A program made the translations under genes and the position numbers. Source: Gnetum montanum (lineage: Eukaryota; Streptophyta; Gnetopsida; Gnetales; Gnetaceae). From it: 32,655 bases of DNA. The notes under the pieces were generated by a model. It saw only the letters and a list, made by a program, of their open reading frames with translations, was not told the origin of the DNA and made no database searches. Within the stretch, counting starts at the first letter, position 1, and the number at the start of each line of letters is the position of its first letter. Shown piece by piece: positions 1 to 10,624 of this stretch. Location of the stretch: assembly GCA_015680685.1 (NCBI GenBank), contig MNCI01026340.1, positions 1-32,655 on the forward strand, in the 5' to 3' direction.

Positions 1-960
1 TTGTCTAGTAATTCCTTGGATGACTCATACCTTTTCTAGGTCCACCTCAAACCCTTTTTCTAAAATTTGGTACTCTAAAACAATGTCTTCTTGGATCATC
101 ATGTGGCTTTTCTACTAGTTGAGCTTCAGATTAGTCTCCTTGCATTGTTGAAGAACTTACTCAAGATAGTTCAAGGCTTTCTCAAATGTGATAGCATAGG
201 TAGAGAAGTCATTCACGAAGACTTCTGCCCCACTACCAATCTATTGCTGGATGATGCTAAGAACAATGTGTTGAGAAGTAGTAGGAGCATTACACAAGCC
301 AAAGGACATCTTTCTATATGCAAAATTCTCATAGGAACTTATGAACATTGTTTTAGCCCCATCTTCTAGTGCCATCTACATCCAAGTTATAGTCACGGTA
401 ACTATCTAGAAAGCTGTAGTAGCAATATCTTGCAATGGTGATCAACATTTGGTCAACAAATGATAACAACAAATGATCTTTCAAGGTTGTCATGTTCAAT
501 AGTCTAAAATCTATGTAGACCCTCCGCTTCTTTCCTTTCTTAGGTACAATCACGAGTGGGCTAACCCATTTGCTATCTGCAATCAAATATATGAACTTGA
601 TCTTAAGAAGTTATTCTACTTCTTACTTGATAACTTGTTTAATTTTTAGGTTTAATTCTTCTCTGCAATTTTCTCTTTGGCTTAATGGAAGAGTCAATAT
701 AGATGTGGAGCTAGCATATCCATGGATCTATCCTTGTTAGTTCATGATATGACCAAGTAAAAAAATGTTGACCACTTGTTCACTACTTTCAATAGTTTCT
801 TTTTCTGATCTTTAGCAAGGTTAGCATTAATGATTATTGGCTTATCAGTGTCAAGGAAAGAATATTCTAAAGTTTTGAGTAAATTTTTCAATTCAAGGGG
901 CTTCTTCTTGAAGTGATCTAGAATTTCCAACTCTCTCCAATTCATTTCATTCTATGTGTG
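1..960 (-). pseudogene. Element A pol: reverse transcriptase region (broken)
   Basis: Remains of the linker and reverse transcriptase of element A, which would copy element RNA into cDNA inside the particle. The linker (742-945) has the conserved PLELK..L..LEY segment with EILDHF just upstream. The fingers/palm piece (353-586) shows WVSPLVIVPKKGKKRRV, then IDFRLLN, TLKDH and YYSFLDSY, the gypsy RT core. A further frame (about 1-370) shows FAYRKMSFGLCNAP and then FVNDFS at the active site. The usual motif is F-V-D-D, so the first catalytic aspartate has become asparagine. Several stops and at least one frameshift break the frame. RNase H and integrase would lie left of the window. Identification as RT is firm; function is lost. 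Confidence 0.9.
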
Positions 961-1198
961 GAAGAGTTGACTATCATCCATTTCATTCATATTTTCAATT
1001 TAGCTACTTGTGAGCCTCTCCAATGGTTCCATGCATATTATGGATTTAGCTTGATTTTCTCATGTTAGCCACTGGGTACCTTTCTGCACAATGGTTGAAT
1101 GCCTCGATAGATGTACCCCTTAATGTCCATATTTTGTAGACACAATGGAAACCTATCTTGCTATATGCAATGCATAAAACTCTCTTCTTCTTCATTTT

Positions 1199-1620
1199 TC
1201 AAAATTCATTTTCCTTAAATATTTCTAAGAAAAGGTTTCTAATCCTCATCTTGACATCTATGTTACTTAGCCAAGCCCTTTCCATAATGATAGGGAAGTT
1301 CCCCTTATAGTTATTCACATGGATTACAAGAAAATATGTAGGATAGGACCACTCATAGATGGTGATCACAATGTTCTCCACTAGTACCAAAGAAATAGTG
1401 ATGGCCTAATCTCCAAGTGCTAGTCTAATATTGCTCTTTTGGAGAGGAGGCATGTTACAGATCTTGTACATTTTTTGGGAGATTAAGTTCATCCTAGAAC
1501 CTAAATCCAATAGATCCTTACATGGATCATTCCCTATAATCTGCAAATAGATAAGAGGACTTCCAAGATTAAATCTCTTTCCAAAAAGGTGGCTAGCCTT
1601 TATCCAATCAATGACCACAT
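1199..1620 (-). pseudogene. Element A aspartic protease (broken)
   Basis: Retropepsin-like protease of element A, which would cut the Gag-Pol polyprotein. The upstream piece (1406-1618) reads GSPLIYLQIIGN followed by LLDLGSRMNLIS. D-L-G at the active site is the form usual in plant Athila/Tat proteases (DLGAS), rather than the retroviral DTG/DSG. The downstream piece (1199-1390) contains IVITIYEWSYP and FPIIMERAWLS, matching the C-terminal half with the conserved P-I-I-x-x-x-x-W-L segment. The halves are in different frames separated by about 16 bases, so a frameshift has occurred. The catalytic aspartate is still visible, unlike in the copy in element C. Confidence 0.82.
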
Positions 1621-1899
1621 AAACTAATATAACAATGTACCCATTGGAGGGCTTTTTGTTTGAAGGTGGCTTGAGAGTAATTTTAGAGCCATAGGTGTCT
1701 ATAAGGGTTTTGTGGGATTTTTCATTTTGAAAAGTGATCTCTTATAAGGTTTCTATTTAGAACCACTTGGATGAATATCTAGTTGTAAGTTTACTGCCCT
1801 CAAAATGTGTCATTGCTATGGCTATGGTAGAATTTTCCCTTGCAAAAGATGGAGCAAGTTGTAAGGGTATGGTAGTTGATGGTGCAAGGACTACTAAGG

Positions 1900-4206
1900 A
1901 GAAATGGAGGAAAATGAAATGGAGACTCCCCCTTGGAGAAGATGCTCTATAATATTATAAAGGGTAGTAGTGGTGAGAGAAGGAGGTGTGGCTAGATGAG
2001 TCATGATGGAATATAGATTGTTGAACATAATATACATAAGGATTTGGCTACCTATAAGGATACTACTATTATGATGGTGGCATCCCCCACAACTGTGGGT
2101 GTTGTCATTGCTAGTATTTCTTTTGAGGTTGAGGAGGTACTCCACTTAGATAATACATTGATTTGTGGAACTAGTACCTATAGTTGCCTTGTAGGTAAGG
2201 CAATTGCCTAGGTGTTTACCATTTTGAAAATTTGGAATTTAATGCACATTCCCCATACTCCTGTAGATGTGAAAGCATTGGACAACTTCCCTTAGGATGT
2301 TCATATTAATAGATACCACATTTGTCATCATCTATTTTAGAATCTGCAACCTCTTTAACCATTCCATCCTTACTCTTTTGCTGATAGTAACCTTCTTCTA
2401 CATCCTTCTTTCTTATTCTATCTTGACCACTACTCCCTTGCTTCAATTTTCTTCTATAATATTAAGAGATATTTAAAACCTCTCATCCAAGGAGTCCCAT
2501 ATTTTATCAATCTCAGTTGATATCCTATTGAAATATTTTTGTATTGACAAAGTCTTCCTCTGCACCACTTCCTCAAGAGGAGCTTCCTCCTTTGAATCAT
2601 AGAAACACACCTTCCATTTGTGAATGGAGGGGTTTTTGTTATACTTCTTTGTACTTTCATGTTTCTTTAGCTCCCCTTCTTCTTTGGCCACCTACCCTAT
2701 CAACCTTTGAATGTGATGGACCTACATTTTAGAGAGTCTTCCTTAGGTATAAACCCCAAGGATTTCCCTTGTCTTATTCAAAAGTCCATCTATGATATGG
2801 AAAAGTTGTTCCCTTTGAGAGTATTCATGGCTTGGGCATCGATACAAAAGAGAGTAGTATCTACCCAAGGCCACATCTAAGGACTCACAATTTCACTATT
2901 TCCATCCTTCGATCTGCCTCTGCATGTTAGGCACTTTGGAGTACATTTAGTATTTGTCATTAAATAGCTCCAATGTGGTACTTCATCGGCAAATAGATTC
3001 TAGTTCCAAGAACAATTACCAGCATTTTTCTTCTTTGATGAGTGTCCTTGTGAACAATTTAAGATTTTTCCATTCATTTTCTATGTTCTACAAGGCACAT
3101 GCATCATGAAATGCTTGTAGATGATTTTGTGGATTTGCATGATATTCCCCTTCAAATGTAGGAATATTATTCATATCTATCCTCTTAATCTTTCTATCTC
3201 TTTGATGTCTTGTGAGAATTCTCACTACCTTTGAAATATTAATCATATTTCTACTAGCTAGTAGAGGCTCATCATAGTCATTTCATTCATGGTGGCCCCT
3301 TTCATGGCTATGACACCTATAACGAGTCTTGCTATGTCTTTGCTCTTGATGGTGCTCTTCTCCTTCTTATGGTTGTCTTTAGCTTTGGTCTTGATCATCT
3401 CAACAACATTTCCTTTCATCTATATACCACCATTCATCTTCATCCTAGTCTTGACTACTCCTTATTTTGTCTTGGCCCTAGCTCCTTTTATTAGAGTTGG
3501 ATGATGAAGTGAATGATGAGGGTAAAGAAGGAAAACAAGGTGAACTGTTCTTGCTAGTACTTCTCCTTTGGTCCCTACACTAATCCTTCTATTTCTCTTT
3601 TTTCTAATCCTCATCATTCTCCTTACCTTTAGATGAATGACTAGGATTTCTATCCTTTAAGGATTCATTGTCTTGAGACCATGTCTTTCCATCACCAAAT
3701 TTTTTCAAAGTTGACTGTAATTGTTCATGAAGGATGTCCTCCTCAAAGAAAGGAGGAGAATCTATATATTGGGATTGGCTAGAAAATAAATCTTCATCCT
3801 ATTTATGTTATCATAAGAATAATGATGTGAGGACCCTTTTTCCCTTAGAGGCCTCATAGAATGCTTCCATGTGCCGATCTTTGTTACACTAGACATCTGT
3901 AGGATGATAGTCCCTATAGGTGTGGTTTAAGAGCTCATATTCTATGTTGAGTGCTGTGAAGCCAAATTTGATTAGATTGATCATTAACATGGTAGAAATG
4001 GATTGATCAAGAGGCAACATAAATTTTCCTTCCATGTCCCTCTAGTACATTTGTTCATCTTAATGAAGGATGAAAGTAGAATCTAGATTATAAGAATTTA
4101 GATGGGCATAGATAACTCTAAGTTGTTGAGGCTTCTTTGGTGTTCCCTATCATTGGTTGGATTCTCCTATGTTTGGTGGATATTAATTTTTGTGACAAGA
4201 AGCCAT
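1900..4206 (-). pseudogene. Element A gag (broken)
   Basis: Gag structural protein remnant. The start is taken as the ATG at 4206, about 155 bases past the PBS, although a stop follows within ten codons. The N-terminal domain (about 3850-4110) contains VIYAHLNSY, LPLDQSIST and DRHMEAFYEA and has a clear counterpart in element C (12480-12760). The core (about 2770-3220) contains IPTFEGEYHANPQNHLQAFH, FNDKY and QREQLFHIIDGLLNKTRE, typical of the plant retrotransposon gag family. The zinc knuckle near 2285-2330 keeps EHPKGSC but has lost one cysteine. A low-complexity tail follows. Numerous stops and frame changes are present. Confidence 0.82.
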
Positions 4207-4360
4207 GTTAGTTATATATAAAAATAGTATGCCTTTAATGTTTTAATTTTTCAAGTACTTTTCTTATTGAATTAATAATAAGTCATTGTTGTTTTATGTT
4301 TACAATGTCTTTACATAAATTCACAGTCTATTACTAATTAGCACACTTAGCTAGAATAAA

Positions 4361-4378
4361 TCCCTAGTAATGTCTTCA
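4361..4378 (-). other. Element A primer-binding site (decayed)
   Basis: Read on the minus strand, one base after the LTR end, this 18-mer is TGAAGACATTACTAGGGA. It aligns with the tRNA-Asp type PBS of elements B and D (TGGTGCC.TTG.TGGGGA) at roughly two thirds of positions. It was recognised mainly by position, directly beside the LTR end TGATGAGTTGC at 4380. Confidence 0.6.
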
Positions 4379-4379
4379 A

Positions 4380-4549
4380 TGATGAGTTGCAAGTATCCCC
4401 TACTCCCAACCATACGAATAACAAGAATTCACTAGCAATCCGGTCAAATTCTATAGACTTAGTTTACTAAGTTGCTTATAGTCCTAAATAGTGAATCATG
4501 GAGTTGTATGATCATTATCTTTCAAACTTATACTTGTGTTATCAGTATG
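4380..4549 (-). repeat. Element A 5' LTR, part 1 (U5 end)
   Basis: The first 170 bases of the A LTR in plus coordinates begin TGATGAGTTGCAAGTATCCCC, clearly related to the LTR ends of B and D (TGATGAGTGGCAAGG). The LTR is cut at 4549 by insertion of element B and continues at 10625. The two parts total about 873 bp. Confidence 0.8.
4545..4549. repeat. Target-site duplication of element B, left copy
   Basis: GTATG immediately precedes the left LTR of B and is repeated at 10620-10624 directly after its right LTR. A 5-bp duplication is what Ty3/gypsy integrase produces. Confidence 0.92.
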
Positions 4550-5407
4550 TGATGAGTGGCAAGGTACCCCTACACTCAACCATATGAATACAAGCGTTCA
4601 CGAGCGTTTCGGTTGAACTCCACAGACAGGCTAGTTGTGGTATCTAAATAGTTACACGTTGATCATAGTTCGCTATCTTCCCACCTGGACTAGTATTTGC
4701 TTTGTCACGTATGGTTTAGTCCAAAGTGAGGCGTATGATGTGATCCTAAACTAGTGCTACTCCTAGAGACAATGGAAAATAATCTTAATTAAACTAATAA
4801 GCAATAAGAAATGAAGTCTAAGCTAGCCTAAGTGTGATGAGCATCCATCCCTTAATCGTCCGCACACATCTTGGACCTCGTGCATGACTACTACTGGGAT
4901 TACCAAACATAGATCCTAGGTACGCGGTGCTGGGTTACCATGTAGTCACACTTAAATACTCGTGATTAAGTCGTACTCATTCCACATTTAACAACAGGAA
5001 TAGTAAATGATGATAAAGAAATATTAACTAAGAAAACAATAAAGAACAATAACAATTAAAACTAAGTGAATGCTGCAATGATGAAGTAATCTCGATCTTT
5101 ATTTCTGGTCATGTGCACATCCAAGTACGCCACACTTGAACAAAGGTGTTGTACAATTACAAGCATCACATTGCGGGCATGCATTGGGAAAATATTCTAA
5201 CTCCGATAGACACAAAATGCAAGGCCTTTGCTACAACTACTAGAAAGATGTCTAAATGAGGTAGAAGGCCCTCTTATTTATAGGCTGAGATAGGTGATTG
5301 CATAAATGGGGCCATGTCGATGCAAGAAGGCTACATCGACGGGCCCACGTCGACGTGTCCACATATACGTAGCCTAGTTGATGCATCAACTTAATGACAC
5401 TTCATAA
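4550..5407 (-). repeat. Element B 3' LTR
   Basis: TGATGAGTGG..CACTTCATAA in plus coordinates; the terminal CA has mutated to AA, whereas the right copy keeps TCATCA. Minus-strand signals: TATA box TATAAATAAG at 5273-5282 and poly(A) signal AATAAA at 5098-5103, 170 bases downstream, which places R between them. The U3 start contains several GTCGAC/ATCGAC-like units (about 5315-5395). The sequence aligns over its whole length with 9756-10619. Confidence 0.93.
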
Positions 5408-5416
5408 TACCCCCAC
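5408..5416 (-). other. Element B polypurine tract
   Basis: On the minus strand GTGGGGGTA directly abuts the 3' LTR. The same nine bases abut the 3' LTRs of C (32307-32315) and D (24045-24053). It would prime plus-strand DNA synthesis. Confidence 0.8.
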
Positions 5417-5559
5417 GACTGAATAACAATTTCTTCTCAAGTCAAAGAAGGTGAGGAACAAGCTCAATTGAATACATAGTGGATAGCTATGGGATTATTG
5501 ACTAACTAGAAATTTATTCATGCTACAGTGGAGAATTAAATAAAATTTAGATAGAGACA

Positions 5560-6017
5560 CAAAAGATAAAACTTGTGGAACTCATGGGGTTCCCGGTAGT
5601 GGTGGCGCCTCCATGGGTGCCTTTCCTTTGTCCTACGTGCCAGGATTCTAAGATTGATACCATTGAAGAAGAACTTGACATTTCTCCTCTTCTATTTGAG
5701 GATTATGAGCTGTCCATGCTGATGTTCCAATGTTTGATGGAGTCAACACTTGTCATGGACACAGCAGCTACGGAAACACTTGATTGGCCTTGACATGCCA
5801 TGCCGTAAATAGCTGTTGTTCCTCTTCATAGGCTCAGGCCCTAACCTCTCCTCCCTTTTCTTGGATAGATTATGCAGGAACAGGAGTTGCATGATGTATG
5901 CTGAATGATTGCTTTTTTCTCTACATGTTCTACATGAGGTCCTTGGCCTTTGCCTCCCCTAGGTCGTTCGGCTGCACCTTAAGAAGGTCCTCATTGTTGT
6001 CTTTTTTTAGGGGCCAT
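5560..6017 (-). pseudogene. Element B ORF3 remnant (large internal deletion)
   Basis: Only the two ends of the third ORF survive. The N-terminus starts at the ATG at 6017 with MAPKKRQQ, a basic stretch equal to MALKRGQK in element D, and runs to about 5900. From about 5832 leftward the sequence matches the C-terminal end of the D protein (region EERQVFAARY and beyond, D 24300-24470). About 2.3 kb present in D is missing between them. The sequence at the join does not align well to D, so the deletion junction lies somewhere in 5835-5900. Several stops occur. The function of the parent protein is unknown to me. Confidence 0.78.
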
Positions 6018-6047
6018 CTATAATCACACAAGTATTAATTATTAGTA
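6015..6047 (-). promoter_or_regulatory. Putative 3' splice site before ORF3 (element B)
   Basis: Read on the minus strand, TACTAAT (6047-6041) is a near-consensus branch-point sequence, followed by GTGTGATTATAG and then ATG at 6017. The AG is at 6019-6018, immediately before the start codon. The same arrangement occurs in D (27028-26997) and in C (20365-20400). Confidence 0.62.
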
Positions 6048-7331
6048 AGGTTATTAAAAAAATTTCAATGATTTCATACCTTACTCATTGCCTTTAATAA
6101 ATGTTGAATTCTTTACTTAGTGTGATTTTAGAGTTAGAAAGTTTTCAAGGAAGTTGCCCTAAAAGTTTAATGTTGGACCTGGTTTTGAGGAACGTTTTAT
6201 AAAATGATGACAAAGAAAAGAATAGATTTGGAAATGAAGTCCTTGAAGGGTATAATATGATGTGGTGGTGTGCAACAAGTACAAATTACAAAATTCACAC
6301 AAGTGGATCCTCCCCAAAGCAGGTTCCAACCTATATGCCCTTGCGTAACCACATCTTAAGATGTCCGTAGGCACTAGAAGGGTTAAATGTAATCTATAAT
6401 GATGCAACAAAACAAAAACATGTTGATACCATCGTGATGAGGTATGAATTCAATGCTATACAAGACACAAGTCACAAATACATGAACAATGAGATGGAAT
6501 GAATTGGAGAAGGGATTGCAGAGATTGGGACATGAGGTAACTGACTCAGGGCACAATGAACTTTGTGTGTACAACATGATTAAAGTGTCATTAATCCATC
6601 ATTCCAAGATCAAGACCAAGTCCATTTCTTTAATAAGTGACACTGCATTTTTTCATCCCATGATGAACAACTATGAGAGTAGCAAAACAACAAGGTGTAC
6701 GATCACTTGGCGTTTTTTTCAAGGGAGGAGTGATTTTTGTTTTGTGGCACTTTGTTTTTTTATTTTTTTTGAATACTAAATTCAAAGAAGCCACCAACCA
6801 TCAGGCATGGATGCATTTCTTTCCAGTGGGACCCCCTAGAACAGCATTGGATTTTTAAGTGCCCTTTTGATTACTCTTACTCCCATTTTTCATTAGATCT
6901 ACAAGGATCTTAGTACAACCACGTTGCATGATAACTCCCACAGACATCACCAAAGAGATCCACAAGTCCCCTTGATGTCACACCCTAATCATTCCCTCTT
7001 GGTCCATCCTTATTCATTCTAGGTACAATGAACATAAGATTAATTTTAAGTTTTAAGAATGTCAAGAATATCATTGTACCCTCAAACAAAACCTCTTATT
7101 TGTAGAGTGGATGACTGGGTGTAATGGACTCATTGTTCCAAATAATTGATCGCTCGAGACTTGATAACATAGAACACACCTCAACCAACGAGCCACATGA
7201 GTGTTTTATTCATAGATGAGATTACTTATAAAAACATAAAAAGATAAAAAGATAGAAAAAGAAATTGAAAAATAAAAAACTGGAAAACAAAAAGTTGTAA
7301 AATTAAAGAAACTGAAAAGTATTTATTAATC
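6018..7331. other. Element B spacer between gag and ORF3
   Basis: No coding region is recognisable. Part of it (6740-7330) is conserved with D (27130-27750), including a block at about 6790-7120 that is strongly similar between the two. The segment 6130-6737 has no counterpart in D and is bracketed by the direct repeat GTGATTTT (6122-6129 and 6730-6737). The stretch 7210-7330 is A-rich. An unrecognised open stretch on the minus strand at 6840-6990 is shared with D but contains stops in one or the other copy. Confidence 0.6.
6130..6737. other. Segment unique to element B with 8-bp flanking direct repeats
   Basis: About 600 bp absent at the equivalent point of D (near 27130). GTGATTTT lies on both sides (6122-6129 and 6730-6737) while D has a single GTGATTTT. 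Either a small insertion with an 8-bp target duplication (the size made by hAT transposons) or a deletion in D between short repeats. I see no convincing terminal inverted repeats, so the origin is open. It contains no recognisable protein. Confidence 0.5.
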
Positions 7332-9614
7332 CTACTTACTATTAGAATGGGGGATATCCCTCATAGCTAAATGGTTGAGGATGGCAAGGATTAATAAATG
7401 ACGACAGGGATGCTTGCATGTTGGAAATATTGGAACTTGGCCGTACTTACCCCATTGGGTTTCACACACTTGATTGTAGTAAGCATAGTGGGGAAATTTA
7501 TACAATGTAGTTCTCGGATCACGAGTTGACCCACTATGATATTTGGGACCATTAGATGGTATGAAAGGATCAGGATTTTTCCTTCCATGACTGTGTTCAT
7601 TGGGCCATATGGTTGTTGGAGTGTTAGTTGGTGGCCCTGATGAAGTAACATGAGGCGTTGGATTCGAAGATGAGGGTTCACCACAGGGTTTGACTTGTGC
7701 TATGTTGGAGGGTGTAGTGGCCTTGGAATTGTGTTGTCCCTTCCTACGATCATGTTTAAAGAATGGATGCTTTTGATGTTGAGGGGGTTTCTTACTGCTG
7801 TTGGTAGTAGTAGCACAAGTAGCGTTCGTGGGTTGTTGTTGCAATGCAAACACCTTAGGAATAGTTGGTGGCAATGTAGAAGGAGGAAAAAATTAAGAAT
7901 GTTGAAAATTAGGAGGAGAAATGTAAGGTACACAAGGTGGTGGTTGTGTTGAAGGCATGGGCTGATAGTATTAAGGAGAATGGTACTGTGGTGAGATAAA
8001 GTGCGTTGACCCAGTTGGAGAAATAGGATGTTGAACAAGATATGCATTCAGGTTTGGATGATACGAAGGGTGCCTCCAATTTAGTGGTGGTCTCCCCCAT
8101 GATTGGGATTGTTACCAATATGATCAAACACAGTATCTCTGCACAAACTCTGGATGTAACGTGTTTTCCCAATGCTCATGTAAATGTAACAATATTGGGC
8201 ATTGGCCCTTGGGGTGATCATACAGGCATATGTTGCATTCATACGTATGATTGGAAATGAGCTCTTATTTTCCTTATCCCTTCTTTCTGTTTGTCTAGTG
8301 TTTTTTCTTACTTCTTGGGTTGTCAAAACTCTATCTCCAATAATGTTGATAAATTCTCCACACTTTTGATACGTCCATTCCAACATCTTATTGATCTTTG
8401 CCTCAACTTATTCTAATGATTGCTGTATTGGCAAAGATGATTCTTTCTCCTTGTGATAGGTTGATTTCTCATTTTTATGATCATGGAACCTTGTTAAGTT
8501 GAGATTTTGGCCCCATTGATGTTTTTCAATACTCTCCCATCTAGCCATTTCTCCTTCTTCTTTTGCTACCCGCTTAATAAGCTCTTGGACTTGATGGGTT
8601 CATAGTTCATATAGTTGACCTTGGGCATACATTCCTAAGGTCTCTCTTGTTTCATTATGTAGCCCATCAATGATATGGTACATTAGCTTTTCCTTGGAAA
8701 ACCCATGGCTTGCACAATTCTTTAATAGTGCATAATATCTTCTTAAGGCCATGTCCAAGGGTTCATGTTGTGCTTGTTTCCACTCTTGGATTTGTTTCCT
8801 CAAGGCTGACACTCTTGCATAGGTTTGATATCTTTTGTTAAATAGTTCTACCATTGTTGGCCAATGTCATATTGAATTAAATGTTAACGCTCTATACCAT
8901 ACTTTTGCTTGGCCAATGAGTGTCATAGGGAGGAGCTTGATTTTTTTGCCAACCATTATCAATGTTGTTCCACGTACAGGCATCGTAGAAGGCTTGTAAA
9001 TGTTGTTGCGGATCTAAGTCATAGCCTCCTGAGAAATTGGGGAAGTTGTTTAAATCGAGCCTGGGTAGACGGCTCTCTTTATGATGCCTACAAGAGATTC
9101 AAACAGCCTCTTGTATTGGCGTTAGGCTCTTAATGGCCAGTATGGGTTCATCATCACTAAGTAGGTTGTGAGTTTGTAAGTTGGGATGATGTTGCCTTCG
9201 TTTATGTTGGTGTTCTTGATTTTCTTTGTGAGATCAATTTTTAGTTCTACACCAATCCCTTGAAAGATAGTCATCCATGTCACAATCTAATGTTGAAGGA
9301 GTAGAGGAAGAGAAGGAACTGTAAAACTCGTTATGAATTTTGTAAGTATTCCAATCATCCCCAAGTAAGTTCTTGTTAGTTATTGAGAAGGTCCTAGGGC
9401 TTTCAGGCGTCCTCGTTCTATGGGATGTCTCATCCTCACTAGAGGTGTCAGAGTTTGATGATGAGAGTTTTTGAGTATCATTGGGGTGTTCATAAATGTA
9501 GGGCACTCCTGCATAAGGTTGAGTACTTCAATCTTCATTGTCATCTAATTCTTCGATTCTCCAATGAATTCCCTCATTAGGTATGGCATTATCATAGTCT
9601 TGCAGGAGAGGCAT
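7332..9614 (-). pseudogene. Element B gag (broken)
   Basis: Gag of the non-autonomous element. The start at the ATG at 9614, about 120 bases after the PBS, gives MPLLQDYDNAIP, identical in placement to D (29746). The N-terminal part (to about 9234) is Ser/Thr/Asp-rich and unlike the N-terminal domain of A and C. The core (about 8600-9080) contains CRHHKESRLPRLDL, NFPNFSGGYDLD and, in another frame, MVELFNKRYQTYARVSALRK. The zinc knuckle near 8215-8250 reads CNICLYDHPKGQC (C-x2-C-x3-H-x4-C). The C-terminal tail (7332-7874) is 180 residues rich in Pro, Thr, Asn, Ser and His. Stops and frameshifts at several points, including just after 9234 and around 8930, make it non-functional. Confidence 0.87.
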
Positions 9615-9736
9615 GGTTGTGAAGCTATGTGTGAATTCATATGTAACTTTTTGTAATTATTTCTCCCTAAAAGATATATCGTTAATTCCTATACAATGAC
9701 CTTGTATGATATAACTAATCTAGATAACTAGCACCG

Positions 9737-9754
9737 TCCCCAACAATGGCACCA
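9737..9754 (-). other. Element B primer-binding site, tRNA-Asp type
   Basis: Minus strand TGGTGCCATTGTTGGGGA, one base after the LTR end. The complement of the 3' end of a plant tRNA-Asp would be TGGCGCCGTTGCCGGGGA. The four differences are all C-to-T or G-to-A, as expected from decay of methylated cytosines. Confidence 0.88.
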
Positions 9755-9755
9755 A

Positions 9756-10619
9756 TGATGAGTGGCAAGATACCCCTACACTCAACCATATGAATACAAG
9801 CATTCACGCACGATTCGATCGAACTCCGCGGACAGGCTAGTTGTGGTATCTAGATAGTTACAAGTTGATCATAGTTCAATGTCTTCCCACCTAGACTAGT
9901 ATTTGCTTTGTCACATATGGTTTAGTCCAAAGGGAGGCATATGATGTGATCCTAAACTAGAACTACTCCTAGAGACAATGGAAAATAATCTTAATTAAAC
10001 TAATAAGCAATAAGAAATGAAGTCTAAGCTATCCTAAGTGTGATGAGCATCTATCCCTTAATCGTCTGCACACATCTTAGACCTCGTGCATGACTACTAC
10101 TGGGATTACCAAGCATAGATCCTAGGTACACTGCTGGGTTACCAAGTAGTCACACTTAAATGCTCATGATTAAGTCATACTCATTCCGCATTTAACAACA
10201 GGAATAGTAAATGATGATAAAAAAATATTAACTAAGAAAACAATAAATAACAATAACAATTAAACAATTAAAACTAAGTGAATGCTGCAATGATGAAGTA
10301 ATCTCGATCTTTATTTCCAATCATGTGCGCGTCCAAGTACGTCACACTCGAATAAAGGTGTCATACAATTACAAGAATCACACTACGGGCATGCACTAGG
10401 AAAATATTCTAACTCCTACAGAAAAAAAATGCAAGGGCTTCACTACAACTACTAGAAAGATGTCTAAATGAGGCAGAAGGCCCTCTTATTTATAGGCCGA
10501 CATAGGCGGCTACGTAAAAAGGGCCACATCGATGTAGGAAGGCTACATAGACAGGCCCGTGTCAACGCGGCCACGTATACACAGCCTAGTCGACTCATCG
10601 ACTTAATGACACTTCATCA
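9756..10619 (-). repeat. Element B 5' LTR
   Basis: TGATGAGTGG..CTTCATCA, with inverted ends TGATGA/TCATCA. Minus-strand TATA box TATAAATAAG at 10485-10494 and AATAAA at 10310-10315. The target duplication GTATG follows at 10620-10624. Confidence 0.94.
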
Positions 10620-10624
10620 GTATG
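10620..10624. repeat. Target-site duplication of element B, right copy
   Basis: GTATG, a perfect match to 4545-4549. Confidence 0.92.

Larger units (their letters stand above)
1..4549 (-). mobile_element. Element A: old Ty3/gypsy (Athila/Tat-like) retrotransposon, left part
   Basis: Minus-strand gag-pol element running off the left window edge. Reading leftward from 4549 the order is end of 5' LTR, decayed primer-binding site, gag, protease, RT. The 5' LTR is interrupted by element B and resumes at 10625, giving a reconstructed LTR of about 873 bp, the same size as that of element C. Reading frames carry many stops and frameshifts, and CG sites are largely TG/CA, so it is an old inactive copy. 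The protein pieces are closest to those of element C in this window, so A and C belong to the same or sister families. Placement in Athila/Tat is inferred from the DLG protease motif and tRNA-Asp type PBS. Confidence 0.88.
4550..10619 (-). mobile_element. Element B: complete non-autonomous gypsy-type LTR element
   Basis: A 6070-bp insertion into the LTR of element A, bounded by LTRs of 858 and 864 bp and flanked by the GTATG duplication. Orientation is minus: PBS at 9737-9754, gag 9614-7332, remnant of ORF3 6017-5560, PPT at 5408-5416. No protease, RT, RNase H or integrase sequence is present in any frame, so it would have depended on enzymes of a partner such as A or C. Its LTRs differ at very roughly 7% of positions by eye over the first 470 bases, mostly transitions, so it is younger than A but not recent. 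Compared with D, about 2.3 kb of ORF3 is missing and about 600 bp of spacer is extra. Confidence 0.93.

Noticed and set aside
91-369. Plus-strand 92-codon frame at the left edge
   Set aside because: Antisense to the RT of element A; the minus frame carries the real RT motifs.
3289-3504. Hydrophobic plus-strand frame that looks like membrane segments
   Set aside because: Antisense to the charged, His/Lys-rich part of gag of element A; hydrophobicity is a by-product of reading the complement.
7695-8260. Plus-strand frames opposite element B gag
   Set aside because: They mirror the Pro-rich gag tail and zinc-knuckle region on the minus strand and share no similarity with proteins I know.
9737-9754. 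Possible tRNA gene fragment
   Set aside because: The 18-base match to the tRNA-Asp 3' end is the retrotransposon primer-binding site; there are no cloverleaf arms around it.
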